A stretch of DNA of 64,000 nt from CALZKI01 sp964567585 (GCA_964567585.1 CAZMND010000003.1:6339-70338); one strand, 5' to 3'. Numbered from the stretch's first letter, positions 34,691 through 44,556 are shown. Notes: generated by a model not told the origin, from the letters alone. Program-made: numbers and translations.

Positions 34691-35104
34691 TTTACTGAAT
34701 ACATAATTTAAAATGGTTACAACTACCGCTACTATAAAAGTTGCTACCCAGTCTGCATAAGGAACTTTCCATTTCATAAAAATCGGCGGTAACAGCCACA
34801 TACCAAACATATCCGTAAACAATGTGATTACACGTGACGCCGTAAAAGAAACAAATTCTTTCAAAATTCTAGGATTCTTGCTCATAAATACATATTTTCG
34901 ATTGGTCACATATGCAAACAAAACACCTGCAACCCAGCGGATAATTACCGCAACCTGCATCTGGAATGCACTGGTTTCTACATCCAAAAATAACTTGCTT
35001 ATTCCATAAGCAGCCCAACTGACTATCGTAGTCAATACGCCCACTATCAAATAAACAATCAATTCTCTATACTTTATCATAAGTTCTTTAATTTTCTTAA
35101 ACAT
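34658..35104 (-). CDS. GtrA-family membrane protein
   Basis: This protein of about 148 residues has four membrane segments and the GtrA/DPMS-like pattern: ELIVYLIVGVLTTIVSWAAY at the start, FAYVTNRKYVF in the middle and NYVFSKLMVFR at the end. GtrA proteins are thought to flip or hold polyprenyl-linked sugars for surface glycan decoration. The start at 35104 has AAAGG nine bases upstream; an in-frame ATG 11 codons earlier lacks a site. No glycosyltransferase partner is adjacent. The 3' end overlaps the GH53 gene on the other strand. Confidence 0.88.
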   Translation of the reverse strand: MFKKIKELMIKYRELIVYLIVGVLTTIVSWAAYGISKLFLDVETSAFQMQVAVIIRWVAGVLFAYVTNRKYVFMSKNPRILKEFVSFTASRVITLFTDMFGMWLLPPIFMKWKVPYADWVATFIVAVVVTILNYVFSKLMVFRKKKTS

Positions 35105-35193
35105 AGCATATAACCTTTCTTTTGCGTTTTTCAACATAAGGTATTATATATAGTTTTTCAAAAAATAGCAAATAATATATCTTTTTTAAACGA

Positions 35194-36105
35194 TTATAGT
35201 TCCAATTCCCAACATTCTTCAATCACTCCATCGCCCCATTCCGATTTATCATTCGATGAAATCTTGCAAAATCCATGTGTTTCATAAACATGACGTGCAA
35301 TCACCTGTGCGGTTATTGTCAATAAAAAAACTTTTTTATATCCTTTTTCACGGCAAAAATCCAAGGCCATATCCATAAGACGGTTTCCATATCCGCGTTG
35401 ACGCATTTCCGGTTCTAACATAAAGAAACGTAACTGTGCCGTTGACTCATCTGCCTTTGCAATTGCGATACTGCCGGCAGGAACACCATTACATTCGAGA
35501 ATTTTCAAGCAATCGCTCTCGGGGTTATATCGGTCTACAAATCGATACACGATTTCATCTACATACGCTGAAAAAGTACCGCTCAGATGTCTTTCTGCAT
35601 AATATAATGTTTTATGACGTGAAATAACATATTCTATATCACTTTGTGTAAAGGGCCGAATTGTTATGATATCATTTGCATCACTTAACTTGTTACGTAT
35701 CATAACCATCGCCTTCCAGACACTTTCCCGGTCAACATCATTCAATTTATTAAAGATTGCCCCGATACGGTTACTTTGAATATCGCTAAGTCTGTTAAAT
35801 TCTCTTCTCCCCAATTCTGTCAAACGGACATATCGAATACGACTGTCAGTTTGTGACTGTGTCTTTTCTATCAAACCGCGTTTTTCAAATTTGGCAAGCA
35901 TACGGCTCATATAACTGCGGTCAATATTCAACTGTTGAATAAGAATATTTGCTGTGCATCGTTCTGTTTTACTGATTTCCAGTAAAACATCTTTCTCAGT
36001 CAACGTATACCCGGTTTCCAAAATCGCAGAATCTATCTGTTTCAACAAATTTTGATAAACCTTATTAAAACCCTGAATGTCAGCAATTTTATCAGAAGAA
36101 AACAT
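35194..36105 (-). CDS. MarR regulator fused to GNAT acetyltransferase
   Basis: This is a 303-residue two-domain protein. Residues 1-145 form a MarR winged helix (SYMSRMLAKFEKRGLIEKTQ as the recognition helix and wing). Residues ~147-303 form a GNAT acetyltransferase (FFMLEPEMRQRGYGNRLMD is the acetyl-CoA loop). This fusion is known in Firmicutes. It starts 9 bp after the EamA gene with AGGGAGG upstream and so shares its transcript. A dyad over the shared promoter (37026-37072) is the likely operator for autoregulation. The ligand and acetylation target are unknown. Confidence 0.92.
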   Translation of the reverse strand: MFSSDKIADIQGFNKVYQNLLKQIDSAILETGYTLTEKDVLLEISKTERCTANILIQQLNIDRSYMSRMLAKFEKRGLIEKTQSQTDSRIRYVRLTELGRREFNRLSDIQSNRIGAIFNKLNDVDRESVWKAMVMIRNKLSDANDIITIRPFTQSDIEYVISRHKTLYYAERHLSGTFSAYVDEIVYRFVDRYNPESDCLKILECNGVPAGSIAIAKADESTAQLRFFMLEPEMRQRGYGNRLMDMALDFCREKGYKKVFLLTITAQVIARHVYETHGFCKISSNDKSEWGDGVIEECWELEL

Positions 36106-36114
36106 AAGCCCTCC

Positions 36115-36990
36115 CTAATCTTTTCCCTTTGGCGCAATTTCATTCCAAAGAGTAAAACCTAAAATTAAAATTCCACCTATTATCTGCCAATATGTCATTT
36201 TTTCTCCCAAAATAGTGACAGAGATCACAACAGCAACCAACGGATCAATGTAGCTGAGAATAGCCGCTTTCTGTCCCGGCAACTCTTTCAAAGATGAGAA
36301 ATACATACAATAAGTCACCCCGGTATGAACAAGACCCACAACCAATAGATTGACCCAGCCAATACTATTTAAATTTCCTAAGGTAACCCCTCCGGTAAAT
36401 CCAACATACGGAATCAATATAATAATTGCAGCAAGAAATTGTAAAAAAGTCCTATGAATCCCTTCCACATTTTTGATGAATTTGTTCAGCAAAATAACTG
36501 TTGCATAAAATACTGCTGCCCCCAATCCATAAAAAATGCCGATAATGTCACTGCCGCCACCGACATCTCCTATCCCGGTAATCATTACCAGTCCCAATGT
36601 AGACATAATAAAACATATAATCTGCTTTCCTGTCAGTTTTTCATGAAAAAGAATAGGACAGACAACGGTAACAATAACGGGTGCAAAATAATAACTTAAC
36701 GTTGCAACGGATACGGTAGTGTACTTATAAGCTTCAAACAAAAGAATCCAGTTAATCCCCATTGCCACTCCGGAGGCCAGCAATAACGGTACTTCTTTCT
36801 TTATATTCGCAAAAGGAATTTTTTGCTTGGTGACCATCAAAAAAACCGCAATTAGCACTGCCGCCAAAATAGCACGATATAACGCCAATTCTCCTGATGA
36901 TACGGAAATATTACGTACAAAAAGACCTAACGTACCAAATATCGTCATAGATGTAATCATCATCAAACGTGGATTCATTATTTTCTTCAT
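36115..36990 (-). CDS. EamA/DMT-family transporter
   Basis: This 291-residue protein has ten hydrophobic segments in two EamA repeats (TIFGTLGLFVRNISVSSGEL at the start; YIDPLVAVVISVTILGEKMT near the end), typical of drug/metabolite exporters. The substrate is unknown. It is the first gene of a two-gene operon with the MarR-GNAT regulator, so it probably exports a compound that the regulator senses. The start has GAGAGGA upstream, and a strong promoter lies 50-80 bases before it. Confidence 0.92.
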   Translation of the reverse strand: MKKIMNPRLMMITSMTIFGTLGLFVRNISVSSGELALYRAILAAVLIAVFLMVTKQKIPFANIKKEVPLLLASGVAMGINWILLFEAYKYTTVSVATLSYYFAPVIVTVVCPILFHEKLTGKQIICFIMSTLGLVMITGIGDVGGGSDIIGIFYGLGAAVFYATVILLNKFIKNVEGIHRTFLQFLAAIIILIPYVGFTGGVTLGNLNSIGWVNLLVVGLVHTGVTYCMYFSSLKELPGQKAAILSYIDPLVAVVISVTILGEKMTYWQIIGGILILGFTLWNEIAPKGKD

Positions 36991-37025
36991 AAAAAGTTCC
37001 TCTCAATCTGTCAATTCATAGCATT

Positions 37026-37072
37026 TAGTTGACTCAGTCCATAATATCATTTTTAGAGGACCCGGTCAACTA
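37026..37072 (-). promoter_or_regulatory. EamA/MarR-GNAT promoter with long dyad operator
   Basis: On the minus strand TTGACC (37064-37069), 17 bases, TATTAT (37041-37046). A 15-base inverted repeat (37058-37072 and 37026-37040; 12 of 15 match, each containing GTTGAC) covers the -35 box on one side and the start-site region on the other. This is a probable binding site for the MarR domain. Confidence 0.65.
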
Positions 37073-37129
37073 TTTTAAACAGACAAAACAAAAATGCCTG
37101 ACATAAGTCACGCATTTTCTTTTACATAA

Positions 37130-37372
37130 TTATAAACCTAAAAAGGATTTGTAAGTCTCTTTTTGAATATCAAGCACCTGATATCCGGCTTCTTCGATTA
37201 CGGCTTTCAGCTTATCATTATCAATATCTTCCTTTGAAGTAATAACTGCTTCTTTATCTGTATGTGAAGAAGTAACCTTTTTAACCGGAAAAGCTTCTTT
37301 GATTGCTTCGTTCATATGTCTTTCACAGTTCGGACATTTCAAACCTTCTACTTTTGCTGTTATTTTAAACAT
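37130..37372 (-). CDS. Heavy-metal-associated (HMA) domain protein, CopZ-like
   Basis: This 80-residue single HMA domain has the ferredoxin-like fold. The metal loop is GLKCPNCE (about 10-17), where the usual MxCxxC has Leu-Lys in front. Copper chaperones of the CopZ type have this size. No copper ATPase is adjacent, so the metal and partner are unknown. The start has AAAGGAG upstream. Confidence 0.85.
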   Translation of the reverse strand: MFKITAKVEGLKCPNCERHMNEAIKEAFPVKKVTSSHTDKEAVITSKEDIDNDKLKAVIEEAGYQVLDIQKETYKSFLGL

Positions 37373-37909
37373 AATGTGCTCCTTTATTCTGCGTTCTGGT
37401 TAGTCTTCGCTAACACCCCAAATTATATTCTTATTTACACACAATGTCAAGATTAGCAAATATGGGAAGCCGCAAAAGGCTTCCCACATGCCATTCCAAT
37501 ACGTACCGTTTTCCACCAATTTCCCTTGTAATACTCATAAGAATTTTATTTTCCACATATAAAGAGTACCATCTCAAATTTATCGGCAAATAAAAGATGT
37601 GTCATTTTACATTGTCAATTTTTTAGGATATGTCTTTTGTATGATTTTAGATTGGATTACCGATAAAATACTCTATCAATAGGTTCCTCTTTTCTTTCAT
37701 CTGTTTCATATTACATTCCTAAACTTTTTTGGGATATCAAGGCAGAGCTGCCTGACGTACTCTTTTGTACAATCGATATGTATCAGCGACTTAATCTTAC
37801 AAAAAACGACGTTTTCCGTCAATATGAAAACGCCGCCTTCACATGTAATCCATCGCAGAAAACACATATTTCAACACTTTTGTGTAATACTTTTCACACT
37901 TATGGAATT
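37373..37909. other. Long intergenic stretch without a recognised gene
   Basis: This 537-bp gap holds the promoter region of the HMA gene (37373-37440), a perfect 8-bp GC-rich hairpin without a T tract at 37464-37485, and the terminator of the resA-like gene near 37800-37835. On the minus strand an open frame of about 56 codons (ending near 37430) runs through the hairpin but has no start with a ribosome site. I see no gene here and no RNA family I can name. Confidence 0.5.
37800..37835 (-). terminator. Terminator of the resA-like gene
   Basis: On the minus strand GGCGTTTTC and GAAAACGTC arms flank a short loop and are followed by six T residues, about 75 bases after the stop at 37910. Confidence 0.8.
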
Positions 37910-38545
37910 TTATTCGCTATAAATATAATCAATACCTTTTTGCAAAGTAGCCGCATCCAACGCCCCTCTGCCCTGTGCGATAATATAACCGTCTTTATCT
38001 ATAAAATAGGTTGTGGGAATGGAATAAACACTATATGCTTTCGCAGCCTCCAAATCCGTATCATAATATGTCGGAAATGTATAACCATTATCCGAAATGA
38101 AACTTTTTGCACTTTCTACTGTTTCCTGATATCCATCCGTCATATTCACCACAAGAAAATGAATGTTTTCACCATATTCACCATATGCCACGTCAAAATC
38201 CGGCATCTCACTCTTACACGGTCCGCACCAGCTAGCCCAAAAATTTAAAACCACCGGTTTCCCTTCAAAATCCGATAATTTGAAAGCATTCCCCGCCTCG
38301 TCATACACAGTAAAGTCCGGTGCTTTGGTAAGCTGTTGCTTGGAAGTTTCATCATCCCTTTCCTGCGCAGGCTCTTGTTCACCGTCATCATCATCGTTAT
38401 TGCCGCTCTCAAATTCCGTGTTCTCTTCGACTGTCAATTGATTTGTTTCCACTTTGTCAGACAAATAATTATAAAGAACACTTGCGCCTGCCAAAAGGGA
38501 TATTAAGCCTACAGCTAAAATCACAATTACAATTTTATTTTTCAT
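37910..38545 (-). CDS. TlpA/ResA-type thioredoxin, membrane-anchored
   Basis: This 211-residue protein has an N-terminal membrane anchor (about 5-27), an acidic linker (about 38-70), then a thioredoxin domain with active site WASWCGPCKSEMP (Cys near 111 and 114) and cis-proline SIPTTYFID. It acts outside the membrane as a thiol-disulfide reductase, fed with electrons by CcdA. It follows ccdA by 8 bp with AGGAGG upstream. No cytochrome c genes are nearby, so the pair may serve other extracellular thiol proteins, such as spore or surface proteins. Confidence 0.93.
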   Translation of the reverse strand: MKNKIVIVILAVGLISLLAGASVLYNYLSDKVETNQLTVEENTEFESGNNDDDDGEQEPAQERDDETSKQQLTKAPDFTVYDEAGNAFKLSDFEGKPVVLNFWASWCGPCKSEMPDFDVAYGEYGENIHFLVVNMTDGYQETVESAKSFISDNGYTFPTYYDTDLEAAKAYSVYSIPTTYFIDKDGYIIAQGRGALDAATLQKGIDYIYSE

Positions 38546-38553
38546 AATTCCTC

Positions 38554-39207
38554 CTACGCAAGCAATACCCCCAGCTTTCCAATGGCCATCAAAATTCCAA
38601 CCAGAATCAATAGTGCTCCGCTGATTTTGTTGATAATATTATAATGTTTTTTAATAAAATCAAAAGCCGTTTTCAAACGGTCAATCAACACCGCACTTAA
38701 TATAAACGGAATGCCAAGTCCCACCGAATAGCAAAGCAGCATCCACACACCTACCATCGTGCTTCCCTGCTGCGAGGCCAGCATAAGTGCCGAGCCTAAA
38801 AATGCACCCACACAAGGCGTCCATCCCAGTGAAAAAATCACACCAAAAAATGCCGCCGAAAAGAAATTCATATTTTCCGTATCTATAGAGCGACTACTTC
38901 CTTTAAAAAAATTCCACTTAAATACGCCCAGAAAGTTTAAACCAAACAAAATTACAATTGCCCCGGATACTATATTGACAATGGTTTGATATTTTGTCAG
39001 AAAACTGCCGATTGTTCCGGCCAATGCACCCATACAAACAAAAACAATTGTAAAACCGCATACAAAGCCGAGTGCCCCTGTCAGAGTCTTCTTTGTACTG
39101 CGCTCACCACCACCCACAAAATAGGTGATATAAATCGGTATCATAGGCAAAAGACAAGGCGAGATAAATGTTATAATCCCTTCCAAAAATGAAATAATGT
39201 ATTGCAT
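38554..39207 (-). CDS. ccdA: CcdA-type transmembrane electron carrier
   Basis: This 217-residue protein has six membrane segments. Two of them carry the redox Cys motifs, SPCLLPMIP (near 16-24) and GWTPCVGAFLGS, typical of the CcdA/DsbD transmembrane domain. It passes electrons from cytoplasmic thioredoxin to the extracytoplasmic ResA-like protein in the next gene. The start at 39207 has GAGAGGA six bases upstream; a start six codons earlier lacks one. Confidence 0.94.
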   Translation of the reverse strand: MQYIISFLEGIITFISPCLLPMIPIYITYFVGGGERSTKKTLTGALGFVCGFTIVFVCMGALAGTIGSFLTKYQTIVNIVSGAIVILFGLNFLGVFKWNFFKGSSRSIDTENMNFFSAAFFGVIFSLGWTPCVGAFLGSALMLASQQGSTMVGVWMLLCYSVGLGIPFILSAVLIDRLKTAFDFIKKHYNIINKISGALLILVGILMAIGKLGVLLA

Positions 39208-39368
39208 AATTTTCCTCTCAGTCACCTTACATATCCAAAATTGATAATTATTTTATATTTTGTTTATTGTAATAAATTTATACACTTATTATAATTAAAA
39301 TAGCACAAAAATCAACACGTATTCAATTTTGTAAAAAATTAACATTTTAACTATTTGGAGAGGATTCT

Positions 39369-41867
39369 ATGTCTGAAACTACAACGATAAAAAAAGAGAA
39401 AAATAAAAACTTTATGGAACGACTGGCTACATTTATTGTTGATAAGCGTCATCTCTTTTTCCTGTTATATTCTTTTGCTCTTATCTTCTGCTTTTTCTCA
39501 ATGAGCTGGGTAGAGGTTGAAAATGACGTCACTACCTATTTGCCGGAAGGAACCGAAACAAGACTTGGTATTGAAGCAATGAATGCCAACTTTGAAATGT
39601 TCGGTAGCGGCAAAATTATGGTATCTAATATTACATACGAGACTGCCGAAAAACTGTATGATGAAATTGCTGCAATTGAAGGCATTGATATGGTCACTTT
39701 CGATAATACAGCGGAGCATTATAAAAATGCCTCTGCACTTTATGATGTCAGTTTTTCCGGCGGTGCAATGGATGAAATAAGTATAAATGCAGTAGACGAA
39801 ATACGTGAGATATTAGACGGCTATGATTTTTACATTGACAGTACTGTTGGTGTTGATGAAAATGCCACATTAGCCCAGGAAATGCTGGTCATTTTAATTG
39901 TTGCTGTCATAATCATCTTAATTGTATTAACGCTGACATCCCGTTCATATGCAGAAGTTCCGGTCCTCCTTATTACCTTTGGTGTTGCGGCACTTTTGAA
40001 TATGGGCACCAACTTCTTATGCGGTAAAATCAGTTTTATTTCGGATTCCGTTGCTGTTGTTCTTCAGTTGGCGCTGGCAATTGACTATGCAATCATTCTC
40101 TGCCATCGTTTTTCAGATGAACATGAGACCAAACCTACACGTGAAGCCTGTATTATTGCATTGAGCAAATCCATCCCGGAAATCAGTGCTTCTTCTATGA
40201 CAACCATCTGCGGTCTTGCCGCACTTGGCTTTATGGAATTCGGAATTGGTCTAGATATGGCAATTGTATTAATCAAAGCCATCTTCTTAAGTCTTATGTC
40301 CGTATTCACATTAATGCCGGGACTTTTAGTTCTATTTAGTAAATTAATTAATAAGACAAAGCACAGAAAACTTTTACCGGACATTACCCTTGTAGGTAAA
40401 TTCGCCGTAAAAGTAAGACGCATATTACCACCTATTTTTTTACTAATATTGATTGGAGCATTTTACTTATCAAACAAATGCCCTTATGCATATAGCTACA
40501 ATGATTTAGAAACTGCAAAAATGACCGAGAGGCAACATGCCTATTTTAAAATTAAAGAAACCTTCGGCACCAGCAATATGGTTGCTCTTTTGGTTCCAAG
40601 CGGTAACTACGAAGCAGAAAAAGCTATTATGCAGAGACTTTCAGAATATCCCGAAGTCAAAAGTACTATGGGTCTTTCCAGTATCGAGATTATGGACGGA
40701 TATATGTTGACTGATTCAGTCACACCAAGACAGTTATCTGAATTAGTGGAACTTGACTACGAAGTCGCTGAGGTTCTCTATGGTGCCTATGCAATGGAAC
40801 ACAATCAATATGGCGAGATTTTAAGCGGCATTGAGGACTATGGCGTTCCGCTTTTTGATATGTTTATTTACTTAAAAAACGAACTGGATGAAAGAAATAT
40901 AACCTTTGAAGATGGTGATATGGCTATAATTTCTGAAATGTTTACACAATTGGAAAAAGCAGAAACACAACTTCAAAATGAAAACTACAGTCGAATGGTA
41001 GTCTATTTGACACTTCCTGAAGAAGGCGAAGAAACCTATGCTTTCTTAAATGAAATTCGTAGTATTATGGGCGATTATTATGAAAGTGATTACTATGTTG
41101 TGGGTAACTCTACAAGTTCAAGAGACCTTGCCTCCTCTTTTGTCAAAGATAACCTGATTATCAATATTTTATCGGCACTGTTCGTAATTATAGTCCTTTT
41201 ATTTACATTCCAGTCTGCCGGTCTTCCGGTACTTTTGATTATCGTAATTCAGGGAAGTATCTGGATTAACTTCTCCTTCCCTGTTTTAATGGAGCAACCA
41301 CTATATTTCCTTGGTTATCTGATTGTACAGGCAATTCAGATGGGTGCGAATATTGACTATGCCATTGTTATTTCCAGTCACTACCAGGAATGCAAAAAAA
41401 GCATGCCTCACAAACAGGCAATTGTGAAAGCTTTGAATTCAGCTTTCCCGACTGTTTTTACTTCCGGAACAATGATGGCTGCTGCCGGTCTTTTAATCGG
41501 AAACCTTTCCGCACAACCGGTTGTTTCCATTATGGGAACATGCATAGGACGTGGAACCATTATTTCCATTATTCTGGTTCTGTTTGTTCTCCCATCCATA
41601 TTGGTACTTGGCGATTCCATTATTGAACGTACAAGTTTTAAAATGCCTGCAATTGATCTGAATATTAAAAACACAAACGGTACTATGCATGTCCATGGAC
41701 ATTTGCGCGGATACATTTCCGGTGTTGTAGATGCTGACTTTAGCGGTATTCTTCACGGTCAGATGAACGCTTCCGTTTCAACAGATACCGATATTAAGGA
41801 CCAGACACCAAACGCACCGGATAGCACTACGGATAACTCTACGGAAGGAGGATTCGAAAATGTATAA
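39369..41867 (+). CDS. MMPL/RND-type exporter
   Basis: This 832-residue protein has two MMPL units, each a membrane helix, a large extracytoplasmic domain and a five-helix bundle (first bundle near residues 175-335, second near 600-750, with AIDYAIILCHRF and NIDYAIVISSHY marking the proton-relay helices). It probably exports lipids or glycolipids, or acts like YdfJ. The C-terminal ~40 residues after the last helix carry a repeated GxLxGxIxG pattern (HGHLRGYISGVVDADFSG) like a tiny beta-helix. It overlaps the next gene by 8 bp. The start has GGAGAGG upstream. Confidence 0.92.
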   Translation: MSETTTIKKEKNKNFMERLATFIVDKRHLFFLLYSFALIFCFFSMSWVEVENDVTTYLPEGTETRLGIEAMNANFEMFGSGKIMVSNITYETAEKLYDEIAAIEGIDMVTFDNTAEHYKNASALYDVSFSGGAMDEISINAVDEIREILDGYDFYIDSTVGVDENATLAQEMLVILIVAVIIILIVLTLTSRSYAEVPVLLITFGVAALLNMGTNFLCGKISFISDSVAVVLQLALAIDYAIILCHRFSDEHETKPTREACIIALSKSIPEISASSMTTICGLAALGFMEFGIGLDMAIVLIKAIFLSLMSVFTLMPGLLVLFSKLINKTKHRKLLPDITLVGKFAVKVRRILPPIFLLILIGAFYLSNKCPYAYSYNDLETAKMTERQHAYFKIKETFGTSNMVALLVPSGNYEAEKAIMQRLSEYPEVKSTMGLSSIEIMDGYMLTDSVTPRQLSELVELDYEVAEVLYGAYAMEHNQYGEILSGIEDYGVPLFDMFIYLKNELDERNITFEDGDMAIISEMFTQLEKAETQLQNENYSRMVVYLTLPEEGEETYAFLNEIRSIMGDYYESDYYVVGNSTSSRDLASSFVKDNLIINILSALFVIIVLLFTFQSAGLPVLLIIVIQGSIWINFSFPVLMEQPLYFLGYLIVQAIQMGANIDYAIVISSHYQECKKSMPHKQAIVKALNSAFPTVFTSGTMMAAAGLLIGNLSAQPVVSIMGTCIGRGTIISIILVLFVLPSILVLGDSIIERTSFKMPAIDLNIKNTNGTMHVHGHLRGYISGVVDADFSGILHGQMNASVSTDTDIKDQTPNAPDSTTDNSTEGGFENV

Positions 41868-44517
41868 GAAAACAAAACTACTCTTTTCCATTGTTTTATG
41901 CACTTGTATTGCTTTTTCCAATCCACTGCTCTCTTATGCCGCACCGGATAATACAAAAGAGACTGCCGATGAAAATGAAAACAAGCTGACTATTTCATCT
42001 GTAGACGACTTCCTAATTTTTAGCGAAAACTGTCGTCTGGACAGTTATAGTAAGGATTTAAATGTCAGTTTGGAATCAGACATAGATTTGACAGACACCG
42101 ACTTTGACAGTATTCCTATTTTCTACGGCACATTCAATGGTAACAACCATCGCATTAAAGGATTAAAAATTACAAGTGATGGTTCTACAAAGGGGCTTTT
42201 TCGCTATATTGAAAGTACTGCGACAGTAAAAAACCTCATTGTGGAAGGTACCATTTCTCCCGCTGGAAGCCGCAGTATCATTGGTGGAATTGCAGGTAAT
42301 AATTCCGGTCTCATTCAAAATTGTGTATTTTCAGGTACTGTAACAGGGGCCGATAATATAGGTGGTTTAGCCGGCATAAACGACTTAAACGGCATTATTG
42401 AAAATTGCAAGGTATATGGCACAATTCATGGTGATCACTTTGTCGGCGGAATTGCCGGGGGAAATTATGGTGTTATCCGGAATTGTTCAAACCTAACAAA
42501 AATAAATACTACGGTAGAAGAAAACAGTGTTGAAATTTCAGATATCACTCTAAATTCTCTTACCTCTTCCGAATCCGCCGTAACGACCACTGATATTGGC
42601 GGTATTACAGGTTCTAACAACGGTGTAATCCGCAATTGTGAAAACCATGGTAATATTGGTTATCAACACATCGGTTACAATATTGGCGGTATTTCCGGAA
42701 GTAACATCGGCTATATCACGAATGGTACCAACTATGGCTCGATTCTTGGCCGAAAAGAAGTCGGTGGAATTGTCGGTCAAATGGAACCCGCTTCCACTCT
42801 TGATTTTGATGCAGACACCTTTCAAATACTGGAAACACAGTTTAATACAATGTCTGTATTAGCCGACAGAGCTGCCACTAATGTAGAAAACAACTCGAAT
42901 ATCAGCGATGCGGATTTAAATACCTTATCGACTGAACTAAACAAAGCCCGACAAGCTTTGGGAAAACTACAATCTACTGACGGAAGCTATGACCGTGACC
43001 AGATACTGGCTGCTCAAAACACACTGGCCGGAAGTCTCTCCAAGATTAGGGAAACCTCCAGAAAAATTGCAAATGAAAGCCCAAATGCTTCTGACAGCCT
43101 TAGTAAAGATTTGGAAGCCATTTCCAAACAAGCCGGTAAAATCAGTTCTACACTGAGTAATGCATCTGATAATCTTGGCGGTAGCTTTACGGACACTTCC
43201 GATATGGATACCGAAAATGACACAATCGGCGAAGTTTCCGATTGTACTAACATCGGCTATATTCAGGCAGATTTAAATATTGGTGGAATTGTCGGTGCCA
43301 TATCTTTAGAAAGTGATTTAGACCCGGAAGAAGATATTGAAATTACCGGAAATGAATCTATGAATTTTGATTATGAGATACGTTCCGTTATTAGAAATTG
43401 TACGAACCAAGGCACTATCGTAGCAAAAAGACAGTATGCCGGCGGAATTGTTGGTCTTGCTTCTTTAGGTCTTGTACATAGTTGTACAAACACCGGTAAA
43501 ATAGATGCTGCCGGTGCAGACTATGTAGGTGGAATTGCAGGCGAGAGCCATGGTTACATCCGTAACTGCAATACAAAGTGTATCATTCTTGCTTCCTCAT
43601 ATGTAGGCGGTGTTGCAGGCCTTGCTTCTACTGTCTCCGATTGTCGAAGTATGATTCAGATTAATGATTTCACAGAAAAAGCCGGAGCCGTTTTAGGTTA
43701 TTTTGCAGAAGAATTTTCTTATGAAAACAACTACTATTTGCCTGTCAAAAATGACATTGGCGGCATTGACGGAATCAGTTATGAGCAATGGGCAAAACCA
43801 CTGAAAGAGGATGAATTCTTTGCCTTAGAAAACCTCCCGGATATGTTTAAAAAACAAACACTCCGATTTGAATTTGAAGGCGGTGTTTCCAAAAACATCA
43901 CCATAGATTATGGCAAAAGAATCGCAGTAGCAGACATACCTTCTGTTCCTAAAAAAGCCGGTTACAGAGGTACTTGGGAAGGCTATGAGGAACTGATTTC
44001 TTCCGAATTGGTATTTGACACTACCTTTACCACCCTCTATACACCATTATCAACAACAACCCAAAGTCGTGAATTACGTAATAATGGTGCACCTGTATTA
44101 CTGGCGGAAGGTGAATTTACAACGGATAATACCATCAAATTATCCCCGTCTCAGGAGATTCCAACTCTTACTGCAGACCAAACCTTAGTAGAAGCATTGT
44201 CCTATACTGTACCAACCAGTAATACCTCCGTGACCCTACGCTATTTACCTCCTACAGGATATTTGGCGGATACGGTTACGATTATGGTACTTAATAATGA
44301 AAATCAATGGCAGACAGTTGAAACAAAAATTGTAGGAAGTTATATCGTCTTCCCTGTGGGAGAAGATACAACTGTTTTCTGCTCCGTTTATACAAAACCT
44401 GATTATACGATGACCTATATAATCGGCGGCGTTATCGGAATTTTCGTAATCGTCGTTATCACTGTTATTGCAACGAAAAAGAAACGTAAAAGCAAGTTGA
44501 ATAATACCAATCAGTAA
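41860..44517 (+). CDS. Secreted, membrane-anchored GLUG-repeat protein
   Basis: This 885-residue surface protein has a signal peptide (about 1-27, ending LLSYAA). About nine GLUG-type repeats (GGIAGNNSGLIQNC, GGITGSNNGVIRNC, GGIVGLASLGLVHSC and others) occur in two blocks, about 95-310 and 455-600. A helical, coiled-coil-like insert (about 315-440) separates them. An InlB/flg-new-like module (LRFEFEGGVSKNITIDYG) lies near 665. The protein ends in a membrane helix (about 850-872) and a basic tail (KKKRKSK), so it is held by a C-terminal anchor without LPXTG. It is co-translated with the MMPL exporter (8-bp overlap, GGAAGGAGG site), which suggests that the two work together. Confidence 0.88.
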   Translation: MYKKTKLLFSIVLCTCIAFSNPLLSYAAPDNTKETADENENKLTISSVDDFLIFSENCRLDSYSKDLNVSLESDIDLTDTDFDSIPIFYGTFNGNNHRIKGLKITSDGSTKGLFRYIESTATVKNLIVEGTISPAGSRSIIGGIAGNNSGLIQNCVFSGTVTGADNIGGLAGINDLNGIIENCKVYGTIHGDHFVGGIAGGNYGVIRNCSNLTKINTTVEENSVEISDITLNSLTSSESAVTTTDIGGITGSNNGVIRNCENHGNIGYQHIGYNIGGISGSNIGYITNGTNYGSILGRKEVGGIVGQMEPASTLDFDADTFQILETQFNTMSVLADRAATNVENNSNISDADLNTLSTELNKARQALGKLQSTDGSYDRDQILAAQNTLAGSLSKIRETSRKIANESPNASDSLSKDLEAISKQAGKISSTLSNASDNLGGSFTDTSDMDTENDTIGEVSDCTNIGYIQADLNIGGIVGAISLESDLDPEEDIEITGNESMNFDYEIRSVIRNCTNQGTIVAKRQYAGGIVGLASLGLVHSCTNTGKIDAAGADYVGGIAGESHGYIRNCNTKCIILASSYVGGVAGLASTVSDCRSMIQINDFTEKAGAVLGYFAEEFSYENNYYLPVKNDIGGIDGISYEQWAKPLKEDEFFALENLPDMFKKQTLRFEFEGGVSKNITIDYGKRIAVADIPSVPKKAGYRGTWEGYEELISSELVFDTTFTTLYTPLSTTTQSRELRNNGAPVLLAEGEFTTDNTIKLSPSQEIPTLTADQTLVEALSYTVPTSNTSVTLRYLPPTGYLADTVTIMVLNNENQWQTVETKIVGSYIVFPVGEDTTVFCSVYTKPDYTMTYIIGGVIGIFVIVVITVIATKKKRKSKLNNTNQ

Positions 44518-44556
44518 AAAGAAGGGATATGCCGCTCAATGACATATCCCTTCTCT
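44516..44556. terminator. Bidirectional terminator between the GLUG gene and the DUF554 gene
   Basis: An 11-bp perfect stem (44521-44531 with 44543-44553) has T/A runs on both sides and lies between convergent stop codons. Confidence 0.88.

Noticed and set aside
37464..37485. Perfect 8-bp inverted repeat as a terminator of the upstream region
   Set aside because: Neither strand has a T tract after the stem, so intrinsic termination is not supported; it is noted only as a hairpin.
37373..37600. 56-codon minus-strand open frame running through the GC-rich hairpin
   Set aside because: No start codon with a ribosome site is present, and the frame passes through a perfect hairpin, so it is more likely chance.
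37778..38248. 156-codon plus-strand frame opposite the resA-like gene
   Set aside because: It is antisense to a clear thioredoxin-family gene, begins in that gene's terminator region and has no protein signature.
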